This document shows, piece after piece, positions 38,441 to 48,854 of a stretch of 50,998 nucleotides of DNA; the stretch's first letter is position 1; the number at the start of each line of letters is the position of its first letter. Below the pieces are notes generated by a model. The model made no database searches. It was not told the origin of the DNA and worked only from the letters and a program-made list of their open reading frames with translations. Position numbers and translations under genes: made by a program. The stretch lies in NCBI GenBank assembly GCA_025526915.1, contig JAHLKH010000190.1:1-50998 (forward strand), written 5' to 3'. Source of the DNA: Entophlyctis helioformis (Eukaryota > Chytridiomycota > Chytridiomycetes > Chytridiales > Chytriomycetaceae).

Positions 38441-41400
38441 CAAGACGCAGGGCGGTCGAGGACCGAGATGGTGCCGATGGATGGCCAGTGGGAGGCAGGG
38501 TGGCTGCCATTCGTGGGTATCCAGCGGTTTGTTGATCGCATGGCAGGATGGTGCGATCATGCGTGCAATGTGCCCTGCTCGTGATTCCATCTGGCTAACC
38601 ATTGATCTCGTTGATCGTGTTTGTGCTGATGGAGCAAGTGGCGAGGTCGAACATGCGAGTGTGAACACGGCGCGGTCGTCTTTCGGTTGCTTAACCATGG
38701 TTGGGCTGCTCACTCAAACAGGTCGAGACAAGTGCAAGATCAAGACGCAGGGCGGTCGAGGACCGAGATGGTGCCGATGGATGGCGAGTGGGAGGCAGGG
38801 TGGCTGCCATTCGTGGGTATCGAGCGGTTTGTTGATCGCATGGCAGGATGGTGCGATCAGGCGTGCAATGTGCCCTGCTCGTGATTCCATCTGGCTAACC
38901 ATTGATCTGTTGATCGTGTTTGTGCTGATGGAGCAAGTGGCGAGGTCGAACATGCGAGTGTGAACACGGGCGGTCGTCTTTCGGTTGCTTAACCATGGTT
39001 GGGCTGCTCACTCAAACAGGTCGAGACAAGTGCAAGATCAAGACGCAGGGCGGTCGAGGACCGAGTGGTGCCGATGGATGGCGAGTGGGAGGCAGGGTGG
39101 CTGCCATTCGTGGGTATCCAGCGGTTTGTTGATCGCATGGCAGGATGGTGCGATCAGGCGTGCAATGTGCCCTGCTCGTGATTCCATCTGGCTAACCATT
39201 GATCTCGTTGATCGTGTTTGTGCTGATGGAGCAAGTGGCGAGGTCGAACATGCGAGTGTGAACACGGCGCGGTCGTCTTTCGGTGCTTAACCATGGTTGG
39301 GCTGCTCACTCAAACAGGTCGAGACAAGTGCAAGATCAAGACGCTGGCGGTCGAGGACCGAGATGGTGCCGATGGATGGCGAGTGGGAGGCAGGGTGGCT
39401 GCCATTCGTGGGTATCGAGCGGTTTGTTGATCGCATGGCAGGATGGTGCGATCAGGCGTGCAATGTGCCCTGCTCGTGATTCCATCTGGCTAACCATTGA
39501 TCTCGTTGATCGTGTTTGTGCTGATGGAGCAAGTGGCGAGGTCGAACATGCGAGTGTGAACACGGCGCGGTCGTCTTTCGGTTGCTTAACCATGGTTGGG
39601 CTGCTCACTCAAACAGGTCGAGACAAGTGCAAGATCAAGACGCATGGCGGTCGAGGACCGAGTTGATGCCGATGGATGGCGAGTGGGAGGCAGGGTGGCT
39701 GCCATTCGTGGGTATCCAGCGGTTTGTTGATCGCATGGCAGGATGGTGCGATCAGGCGTGCAATGTGCCCTGCTCTTGATTCCATCTGGCTAACCATTGA
39801 TCTCGTTGATCGTGTTTGTGCTGATGGAGCAAGTGGCGAGGTCGAACATGCGAGTGTGAACACGGCGCGGTCGTCTTTCGGTTGCTTAACCATGGTTGGG
39901 CTGCTCACTCAAACAGGTCGAGACAAGTGCAAGATCAAGACGCATGGCGGTCGAGGACCGAGATGGTGCCGATGGATGGCGAGTGGGAGGCAGGGTGGCT
40001 GCCATTCGTGGGTATCCAGCGGTTTGTTGATCGCATGGCAGGATGGTGCGATCAGGCGTGCAATGTGCCCTGCTCGTGATTCCATCTGGCTAACCATTGA
40101 TCTCGTTGATCGTGTTTGTGCTGATGGAGCAAGTGGCGAGGTCGAACATGCGAGTGTGAACACGGCGCGGTCGTCTTTCGGTTGCTTAACCATGGTTGGG
40201 CTGCTCACTCAAACAGGTCGAGTCAAGTGCAAGATCAAGACGCTGGCGGTCGAGGACCGAGATGGTGCCGATGGATGGCGAGTGGGAGGCAGGGTGGCTG
40301 CCATTCGTGGGTATCCAGCGGCTTGTTGATCGCATGGCAGGATGGTGCGATCAGGCGTGCAATGTGCCCTGCTCTTGATTCCATCTGGCTAACCATTGAT
40401 CTCGTTGATCGTGTTTGTGCTGATGGAGCAAGTGGCGAGGTCGAACATGCGAGTGTGAACACGGTGCGGTCGTCTTTCGGTTGCTTAACCATGGTTGGGC
40501 TGCTCACTCAAACAGGTCGAGACAAGTGCAAGATCAAGACGCTGGCGGTCGAGGACCGAGATGATGCCGATGGATGGCGAGTGGGAGGCAGGGTGGCTGC
40601 CATTCGTGGGTATCCAGCGGTTTGTTGATCGCATGGCAGGATGGTGCGATCAGGCGTGCAATGTGCCCTGCTCTTGATTCCATCTGGCTAACCATTGATC
40701 TCGTTGATCGTGTTTGTGCTGATGGAGCAAGTGGCGAGGTCGAACATGCGAGTGTGAACACGGCGCGGTCGTCTTTCGGTTGCTTAACCATGGTTGGGCT
40801 GCTCACTCAAACAGGTCGAGTCAAGTGCAAGATCAAGACGCTGGCGGTCGAGGACCGAGATGATGCCGATGGATGGCGAGTGGGAGGCAGGGTGGCTGCC
40901 ATTCGTGGGTATCGAGCGGTTTGTTGATCGCATGGCAGGATGGTGCGATCAGGCGTGCAATGTGCCCTGCTCGTGATTCCATCTGGCTAACCATTGATCT
41001 CGTTGATCGTGTTTGTGCTGATGGAGCAAGTGGCGAGGTCGAACATGCGAGTGTGAACACGGCGCGGTCGTCTTTCGGTGCTTAACCATGGTTGGGCTGC
41101 TCACTCAAACAGGTCGAGACAAGTGCAAGATCAAGACGCTGGCGGTCGAGGACCGAGATGGTGCCGATGGATGGCGAGTGGGAGGCAGGGTGGCTGCCAT
41201 TCGTGGGTATCCAGCGGTTTGTTGATCGCATGGCAGGATGGTGCGATCAGGCGTGCAATGTGCCCTGCTCGTGATTCCATCTGGCTAACCATTGATCTCG
41301 TTGATCGTGTTTGTGCTGATGGAGCAAGTGGCGAGGTCGAACATGCGAGTGTGAACACGGCGCGGTCGTCTTTCGGCTGCTTAACCATGGTTGGGCTGCT

Positions 41401-41721
41401 CACTCAAACAGGTCGAGACAAGTGCAAGATCAAGACGCTGGGCGGTCGAGGACCGAGTTGATGCCGATGGATGGCCAGTGGGAGGCAGGGTGGCTGCCAT
41501 TCGTGGTATCCAGCGGTTTGTTGATCGCATGGCATGATGGTGCGATCAGGCGTGCAATGTGCCCTGCTCGTGATTCCATCTGGCTAACCATTGATGTATG
41601 CTGATGATCGTGTTTGTGCTGATGGAGCAAGTGGCGAGGTCGAACATGCGAGTGTGAACACGGCGCGGTCGTCTTTGGGCTGCTTAACCATGGTTGGGCT
41701 GCTCACTCAAACAGGTCGTCA
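38441..41721. repeat. Satellite array, ~299-bp unit, about 11 copies
   Basis: Units begin with GGTCGAGACAAGTGCAAGAT at 38721, 39019, 39317, 39616, 39916, 40216, 40515, 40814, 41112 and 41411. A partial first unit starts at 38441, and the array ends with GGTCGTCAAC at 41716. Unit length is 298-300 bp and sequence is highly uniform, with single-base variants shared by some units, as expected of recent unequal exchange. Each unit contains the 10-bp palindrome AACCATGGTT. Open frames of 60-217 codons run through units on both strands but break wherever the unit is not a multiple of three. Confidence 0.95.
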
Positions 41722-42117
41722 ACACGCTGCCCAGATGGATGCAGGAGGGCATGTGAGTGCCTGCACTCGCCTGGCTGCGTTGAATGGCCTGCGCTCTGAG
41801 ACTGCACTGTATCTACACTGTTCATGATGGCATATGCATGCATACATGGCTTGCTGGCAGACCTGCTGGCGAGCTGTGTGGCATTGCAGCTGCCGGCATG
41901 ATCGTCAGCTTGGGGGCCACCCAACAGACTCTTGCTGCCGAATGAACAGTCCTGGACCTGATGGTCTCTTTCATTGAAACCAAGGTGCGCGTCCAGCATC
42001 ACGGCCATGCACACATGCTCAGCATTGCTGATACGGACGAGTGTCTGGCAGCAGCCACTGTCGGCCATGGATAGTCGGACTGATCAGAACGTTTGTCTGG
42101 CTGTCCACCCTCAGCTG
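41722..42117. other. Unique 396-bp segment between satellite and copy A'
   Basis: No match elsewhere in the window. A minus-strand frame of 121 codons (42068-41703) runs into the satellite edge and has no recognisable domain. I see no RNA gene, and nothing else can be supported. Confidence 0.4.
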
Positions 42118-42137
42118 CAGATGCCCTGCCGACTTGC

Positions 42138-42228
42138 CGTTGTCAAGCAGCGTCTTGCAGACAGACGGCGTCAGCGCCGTGCGCTTCTCGTTCTTCTTGG
42201 TTTCTGCACGCAGCCAGAGGTGGACCAT
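42138..42228 (-). pseudogene. Orphan duplicate of LYS1 exon 1
   Basis: A 91-bp segment encoding the same first 30 residues as LYS1 (MVHLWLRAETKKNEKRTALT and on to LLDN), with the same GC-type donor (G|GCAAGT) and the same upstream region. No downstream LYS1 exons follow; the sequence leaves the duplication 20 bp into the intron. It is therefore a promoter plus first exon without a gene body. Confidence 0.88.
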
Positions 42229-42546
42229 GTTGACGGCTGCTAAGTAGAGTGGACAGCCGGTTGGTCAACCATCCATCTATCCCATCCAGCCCAGCCAGCC
42301 CCATCCAGGTGTTGCTGGTCAAGCCGCAGCACAAGAGTGCCGCCATCAGCTCACAATCTGCTCAATCTGGAAGACTCGGAAAAGTGTCTCGAAACCACAC
42401 AAGATTCATTGTCAAGTCCCAAATGCGCGACAGGAGACAAACAAGAGCCAGGCCAGTCCCCCCAAAAAGCAGAGCCCAGAGGGCCATAGCAGTATGTCGG
42501 TGACGAGCTCGAGGCAAGTGCTACATAGAAAAAGCCTATTGCCCTT

Positions 42547-42993
42547 TGTCGTGGACCACGACAGAGGCATGGCTGCAGATGGGATGTCGGAGGTTCCCGA
42601 TCATGTGGCGGATGTGCACGGGCGATGCATTCTGAGCCGAGCTAAGGGGTGGTGCACGTGGCAGAGAGGATGTGGATCGCGTGGCAGACAGCCGTGACGC
42701 ATGAATGATGAGACGCGAGGAGGTGGTGTTGGCTTTCCCTCAGCCAACCCATCGTCAATCGTATCCGTCGTCGTACTGCTGGAGTAGCTCGAGGCTGACT
42801 CCACTGTAACCAAGGTGTGTGTGTGTGTCGTTTATTGCCCAATGAAGCCAACCCATCGTCAATCGTATCCGTCGTCGTACTGCTGGAGTAGCTCGAGGCT
42901 GACTCCACTGTAACCAAGCTCCTTGTCCGCATCCTCTCGAAGTCCGAGTCTCCCTATCGTGGGCGGCAGCCTTCAACCGTCCGTCCCACGACA
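42547..42993. mobile_element. 447-bp TG...CA insertion with 5-bp target duplication (solo LTR or MITE)
   Basis: The element begins TGTCGTGGACCACGACA and ends CCGTCCCACGACA, giving 8-bp terminal inverted repeats (TGTCGTGG). It is flanked by CCCTT on both sides (42542-42546 and 42994-42998). The paralogous site in copy A (32102-32106) has a single CCCTT and no insertion. TG...CA ends with a 5-bp duplication and this length fit a solo LTR of a retrotransposon. A non-autonomous DNA element is the alternative. It has no coding capacity of note and two 73-bp direct repeats inside. Confidence 0.82.
42742..42918. repeat. Two 73-bp direct repeats inside the insertion element
   Basis: Copies at 42742-42814 and 42846-42918, both starting AGCCAACCCATCGTCAATCG and ending CACTGTAACCAAG, separated by a 31-bp spacer that includes a short GT run. 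The copies appear identical. Confidence 0.9.
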
Positions 42994-45900
42994 CCCTTCA
43001 CCATTTTGATGTGGGTTGGGTTGGGGGGAGCAGTGCCAGTCATGCATAACAAGACCAGAGAGCAAGGCAACCAGCGAGCAAGGCAGCAGGAGTGGTTAGA
43101 GGACATGCATGCAGAAGGAGTGGCTTGCTTGGTTGGTTGCTTGACGGCCTGGGTCAGTGGTCCTAGTCCATGATGGTGTTGCTCCTCAGCAGCCATGTGT
43201 GCTTGCTGGTGATGGCAGTTGGCCGTGTATCTTGGGGCGGATGAGCCAGAGTCGCGGATAGCCGTGCTGATGGAGGCGAGAGGGGTGATGGGCGACATTG
43301 ACGCGCGGTGGATGCTGTGTCGTTGCAGGCGAGAAGGGCGATGCCAGGCTGCTTGTGGTGGAGACAGAGTGTCGGTCGGTGGCGTGGCTGGAGCTCGAGG
43401 CATTGCTGCTTCATGTTGCTGGGTGCTTGTGGAGCTGGAGATGACGGCATGGCTCATGGTCGAGGCTGGTGCTGAGCAAGAGCTGGTGCGCGAGTCTGGC
43501 GTTGTGTCACTGGCAGGATGCCTGGCAGGTGGCTGAGACGAGACAAGATTCAAGTTGTGACGAAGCAGGAGCACAGGTGGGCGGCTGGCTGCCTTTTAAG
43601 CGCAGCAACAACTAGAGCGCAGCAACAATGAGCGCAGTCGGGTGCCGAGCGGTTGTGGGTTTGTGTTTGCAGCCGATGGCGTGCTCTCACCCGATCCGCC
43701 CGCCCACACCTCCGCCATGCCCTCCAGCCTGCCTGCATCCGACCCCCCTCGCAGCCTGCCATACCAGCCGGCGGCACGTTGTCGGGGTTGGCCAAAGCCT
43801 GTCGGACGGTTGACCAAGAGGCACCAATTGACACGTGGAAAGACGCGTTGTGATGCGAGCGCGTCGCCAACGCGAACGCGACAGGTTGCTCGGCAACAGA
43901 TGGGCGACCGAGAGAGCGACGGCAACAAAGAGCGAGCAGCCGGACAAGGGTCGGCAGACATGGACGGTGCACGCAAGGCTGGCTGTATGCACCAGCCGCA
44001 TGCCTTCCATCTGCAGCAAGCCAGGCTCTTATCGCTTGCCATCTGACTGACTTGCTGGTCTGCCAAGTGCTGCATGACGGCTGCGGTTCAGTGCGAGCAG
44101 GGCAGACGAGACACGACGGGGGCTGTGCTGCGGGGCGGAGGGGCGGAGGGGCGGCGTGCCTGGCTGCTTCCGCTCCGACATGTGACTGTGCATGCACTCT
44201 GACTGGCTGCGCTCTGGCTGGCTGCACTCCTCTGCCGTGCCTCCATGGCCGCCGAGCAGTATTAGGTGTCTCTGCATCTTTCTGGCTTCTTCTGCTGCGT
44301 CTCTCATCTCTCGTCTCACGCCTCTTGTCTCGTCTCTTGCCTCGTCCTCTGCACCAACACTGGCCTCAGACTGTCCACGACTGCTTGGCAGCCAGGAAGG
44401 GCACGATGGAGCAGGCACAGGCAGTGTCGGCCACCGCAACTAGGAACAGCAAGAAGCCTGCGGCTGACTACCATTCCATCGAGCACCAACACATGCCGTT
44501 CAGCCTTGTCTCGTCCAGTCCTCGTCCCAGTCTCGCGTGTCTGGCGATCAGCCTTGTCCATCTTGCTGTCGCTCATTCGTCCCAATGCCGCTCCATTGGC
44601 CGGCTGCTGGCCCATGCATCCCGTTCGCATCCACACTCACACACTCACCGCCCAGTCTTGTCTGCTTGCCGTCTATCACACAGCCCTTGCCGCCACTCCG
44701 TCTCGGTGACCACCCAGCCGTCTCATGCGTCCACTCCATATGCAACAGGACTCGACGCGCTGCCCTGCTTGCGCTGTGGATCATCCTCCTCGCATCTGCA
44801 GCTGGATCGGATCATTCATTGTGCACGGCTCATTGCAGGATGCAGTCCCATTGCTCCGTCACCGTCGTATGTACATTCCCCACCCCGCCTGCCTCACCAA
44901 GACCGTCGATTCGTTTGTTGATTGTCAAGAACGCCGATCATCCATCGGCTGGAGTGAATGGCGCACAATGCACAGTTGGCAAGGTGCACCAACGGGACTG
45001 CGGTGGTTGGCCATGCAGATCTCATTTGTGCCTGCTGAAGCACATTGTTTGCATTGCCGGTGCCGCTCTTGCCTGTAGCTGTCCTTGTCCATAAACCCGC
45101 TGTCACATTTCCATCATTGGCTTTGAGCAAGTGCAGAGCCGTCTCGTATGCCATGTGCTGCATGTGTTTGCCTTGATGGGCAGTGTGCTGATGGCAGAGA
45201 CCATTGGTCTGAAGAGTGCACAGACGCAGCCAAGATCACACGACGTGGCTGCATCGTGGCTGCATCTGGTCGCATGGCACGCCGCCTTGGATCTGCTGGA
45301 TCTGCGCGTTGTCTCTGCTGTCTGTTTGTGCATTCAACGAGTCGCGACACACTTTGCCAACCTTCCATCTCGGTCTCGTTCAGCCAACTGGTCGCGCAGG
45401 AGATTGAAATGGCACCGCTGTGCGTTTGGATTGTCGCTGATGCTCTTCCCAAGGCAAGCCACACGACGACTGACACTGCTGCCTGCATGTCCTCGTCGCT
45501 TGCCCTGCTGCTGTGCCAGGTTGATCTGGACGAGATGCAGCCGCTCTCATGTCCATGCCGAATGCTTCTTGCAGTCGCTCAGAGCCGCATGCCCTGATAT
45601 GCAGCATTGGAGAATGTGGCTACGGGCGAGCCGTGCAGCCTGGCATCTCCATTGACAGCCACAGGGTGGTCGCTGCTTGCTCTGCGAGCCTGCAAGTCCA
45701 TTCCGATCCACCAGTCACTGCAGTCTTCTGTCACTTCTCGCCACTCACTCGGCCAGCTGCTTTCGCTGGCAGCTCTTTGCACACCGCATGCCTGCTCTCT
45801 GTAAGAGCCATTTTGTCCTGCCCTTTCTTTGGCCGTGCTGCGATCAGAGCCGCGCCAATGCCTGCCGACTCTCTGGCACAGGCTGGACGGCACTGCCTGG

Positions 45901-46293
45901 CGACCATGCTGTTGGGGATCTGCTCTGCAACATGATGCGATGGCGACACACCGACAGACCCGTGTCTCATCAGCAGCAGCCGCAGTCTCGGCCTGGCGAT
46001 AGGCGTCATCACCAGTCGCTGTGCTGTGCGGCGATGGTTGGTGGCATTCCAGTCTGACACGGCCGGGTTCGAGTGCGTCATGATCTGAATCGTTGAAGCT
46101 GATGTTGATCGCACCTGGACAGGCATGACCCGTTCTCGACCACTATGGGCTGACTTGGCGTCTCGCTTGCCTTTCCGGCTGTTGTCTGTGCACGCGGGCA
46201 GCCAGTGGATATCAGGTGGCTCAAGGCAACCCGCCACAGCCTCGAACAAAGAAGCAATCTCGACATGCCTGCAACACACTGGGGCATGGCTCT

Positions 46294-48718
46294 TCATTGC
46301 GAGTGTTGGTGTTGTGGCGGCAGGGCACCGCCCGTGCCCGAGCGACTCTTGAGCATGCTCTTGATATGCTCGTGCCCCTCGGCCGACACGACCAGCATGC
46401 GTTTCTTTTCCGAGTTCCACAGCAGGAAGCCGTAGTCTGTGGCGTGTTTGAGCACATCCCTGTACTCCTGGTCGCGCGCAAACTGCTGGTACAGGACACC
46501 TGTGTTTTTGGACAGAGCAGGTGGGCAGTGAGTGCCGTGCCGAGTCGTGGCAGCCAAGCAGGCCACAGGCGATGCGTGTCTTACTGCGACTGATGCGCAG
46601 ACGGTTGCGCTCCATTTCCCACAACCGGATCTGGTCAATGACTGTCGACGGGATGATGGGCGACTGTGCCATGCACATCATGTGTGAGTCACCGAGCCAC
46701 CTCGCATCTGGCACTCGAGCAAAGCCAGCTACTTGCACTCTTTCGCATCTCTGGATGTGCGTGTGTGCTCAGGTATGTGATAATCTACAACACATACACA
46801 CACACAAAGTGAACAAAAGTCAATCAGAACGCCTCGGCAGCATCCTGAACCAGCCGCCAACTACCTGGTCGGCCGAGATGCCCTTGGCAAGTGCGTCGCG
46901 AACACTGTCGCGTGTGATCATGCCAATCACCATGTTGGCGAACCGTGCGCGCATGGCAACAAACAGGCTCAGGATCGCAATCTGGAGCGGCGATTCGGTG
47001 TAGGCATAGACACGGTAGTTGGTTTCCACCATGATGTAGTTGTCAGGCTCGTAGTTGCCGTCGCGCGTCGGTGCTGACATGGCGACTGAGATGGTGCCGG
47101 ATGTGAGAGAGGTTGCGAGTCGCGTTGGATAGAAGCGCGTCGACTTTTTCTGCAGCCATGCCAGCGACGGACAATGACGGACTGTGTTAGCCGATGCATG
47201 GTGCGGTTGGGTTCATGGACCGAGGCTGGTGAGCGCGGTACCTTGCGTTGGTAGATGAGACCTAAATGCTTCAGATCGTCGAGCATGTGGCGCTGTGTTG
47301 GCGTCAAGGCTTCGACCGAATAGTCCTGTCGCGCTGTCAGACGACGCCGCCTACCGCACATGCATCCATGCCAACGGCTTACATGTCCAAGCTCGAGGCT
47401 GCCGAGCTGGAAGAAAAAGTTGAGCACCTCGACCAGCTCCATGTTCAATTGCTGCCGGCAGATCAAGCGAGTCAGCGCACGCACTCTGTCTCTCTGTTGT
47501 GCGAGTCATGGCATGCGACACACGGCATCGTCACCTCGGCCATCTCCAGATACTGCAGCAAAAAGGCCCAGATCTGCACATTCACATCCTGCAGCAGGAA
47601 CTGGAACCCTTTGGATGTGATGCTCAGATCGGATCCATCTCCAACCGACGTTCCCGACCTGCCCAGGGGAGGGAAGTCGTTAGCGTGAGCACTCGAGGGG
47701 TCATCATGGAGCCCGCGAGCCGACCTACGCAGCAGCCATGAGCCCCGATTTTTCGAGCAGCTTGACAATCGCCTATGTGACGACGATGACAATGACGATA
47801 AGGAGGAGGAGAAGGGATGAGCAGACACGATCAGGCTGGCTGAGCACACGCGCAGACACGGGGGATGCAGCGAGGACTTGCCCGTGGACGTCGATCGGAC
47901 GGCGTGCCAACCAGGTAGTGCAGCACCGACTCCCAGCACTGCTTGGCATGGTTATCCAGAAACGCAATATCCGGCGGGTGCTTGTCAGGCGTATCGTTGG
48001 GCACGCCAAACGACGTATGGTTCCCTCTGTTCAAGCCATGGCCCCGCGATGCAGATGCAGATGCAGATGCAGATGCAGATGCAGATGCAGATCAGAGGCT
48101 GGTATTCATCGCACGAGACGCCAGGCAAGGCCAGGTCAACACGGACGCATGCACGCACGCACGCACCCGCCGACGAGTGCGTTGTGCATGTTCTCCTGGA
48201 ACGTGCGATTGACGGTCACGAAGCGGCGAGAGCCGGCATTGGTGTATGAGATGAGGTGCAGGTGCGACAGCTTGTCGAGAGCCTCCTTGAGGTCCGGGCC
48301 ATTGCCGGATTGCGTCCAAGCGTCAATGATGGACTCTCGCACGGGCGACTGCGAGTACAGCAGCCGCAGGATGATGTGCTTGGCAAGGCCGGGCAGCAGC
48401 CTGTCCGTTGATGGGATAGATGTGAGTGGGCAGTCGGTGTTGGGTGATGGACAGTGAGCAGCAGCAGCAGCAGCGGCCAAGCGCACCTCAGAATGGCCAG
48501 GCAGGTCGCAGGCTGTGCATACAGTCTGTCGAGCACCGACAGAGGCAGCGACTCGAGATAGAGACCCACGTCGCCCTGCAAGCCCGCCAGCCCGCCCGCC
48601 CGCCCGCCAGCCAGCCAGCCAGAAGCAGAGTGTGAGCATACATAGTGAGCAGACGCTGTGCAGACCGGCGCCATGGGCAGCAGCCACCACTCACCGACAC
48701 CGTCGACGAGTCCTGCAT
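46294..48718 (-). CDS. TFB2: TFB2 (GTF2H4/p52), TFIIH core subunit
   Basis: p52 anchors the XPB helicase in TFIIH for transcription initiation and nucleotide-excision repair. The predicted start MQDSSTVS is followed by [20 protein letters not shown] and TCLAILR, the classic N-terminal block. Then come [51 protein letters not shown] and LLQYLEMAE. These are followed by [54 protein letters not shown] and the C-terminal XPB-binding domain [40 protein letters not shown]. About ten exons. One intron carries a GATGCA hexamer run (48050-48091). The gene ends about 50 bp from duplication copy A', so its 3' UTR probably lies in duplicated sequence. Confidence 0.92.
48050..48091. repeat. GATGCA hexanucleotide microsatellite in a TFB2 intron
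   Basis: About seven tandem GATGCA units between two TFB2 exons. Short simple repeats of this sort are common in introns across the window, for example (GCAAT)n near 16165-16190 and (GGCT)n near 16626-16657. Confidence 0.85.
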
Positions 48719-48854
48719 GTTGTCGGTGCCGTCGCGTTCAACAAGCAGATCGTCGGCAACAGACAGACAGATGGCGTGTATTGACGGGATGGAAATAGAC
48801 AAGATACAGAGTGAGGACAGAGGGTATGTGAAGGGGCGAAGAGAGTGGCGGCAG

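Larger units (their letters stand above)
42118..46240. repeat. Duplication copy A' (direct repeat of 31671-35468)
   Basis: Same order and orientation as copy A, beginning at the matching point in LYS1 intron 1 and ending near 46240, about 50 bp from the TFB2 stop codon. It differs by the 447-bp insertion at 42547-42993, by lack of the 120-bp segment, by ~29 extra bases near 46190-46220 and by scattered substitutions. The rest is non-coding as far as I can see. Confidence 0.85.

Noticed and set aside
39609..40329. ORFs of up to 217 codons running through satellite units on both strands
   Set aside because: They exist only where unit length is a multiple of three, appear on both strands and have no start or splice context.
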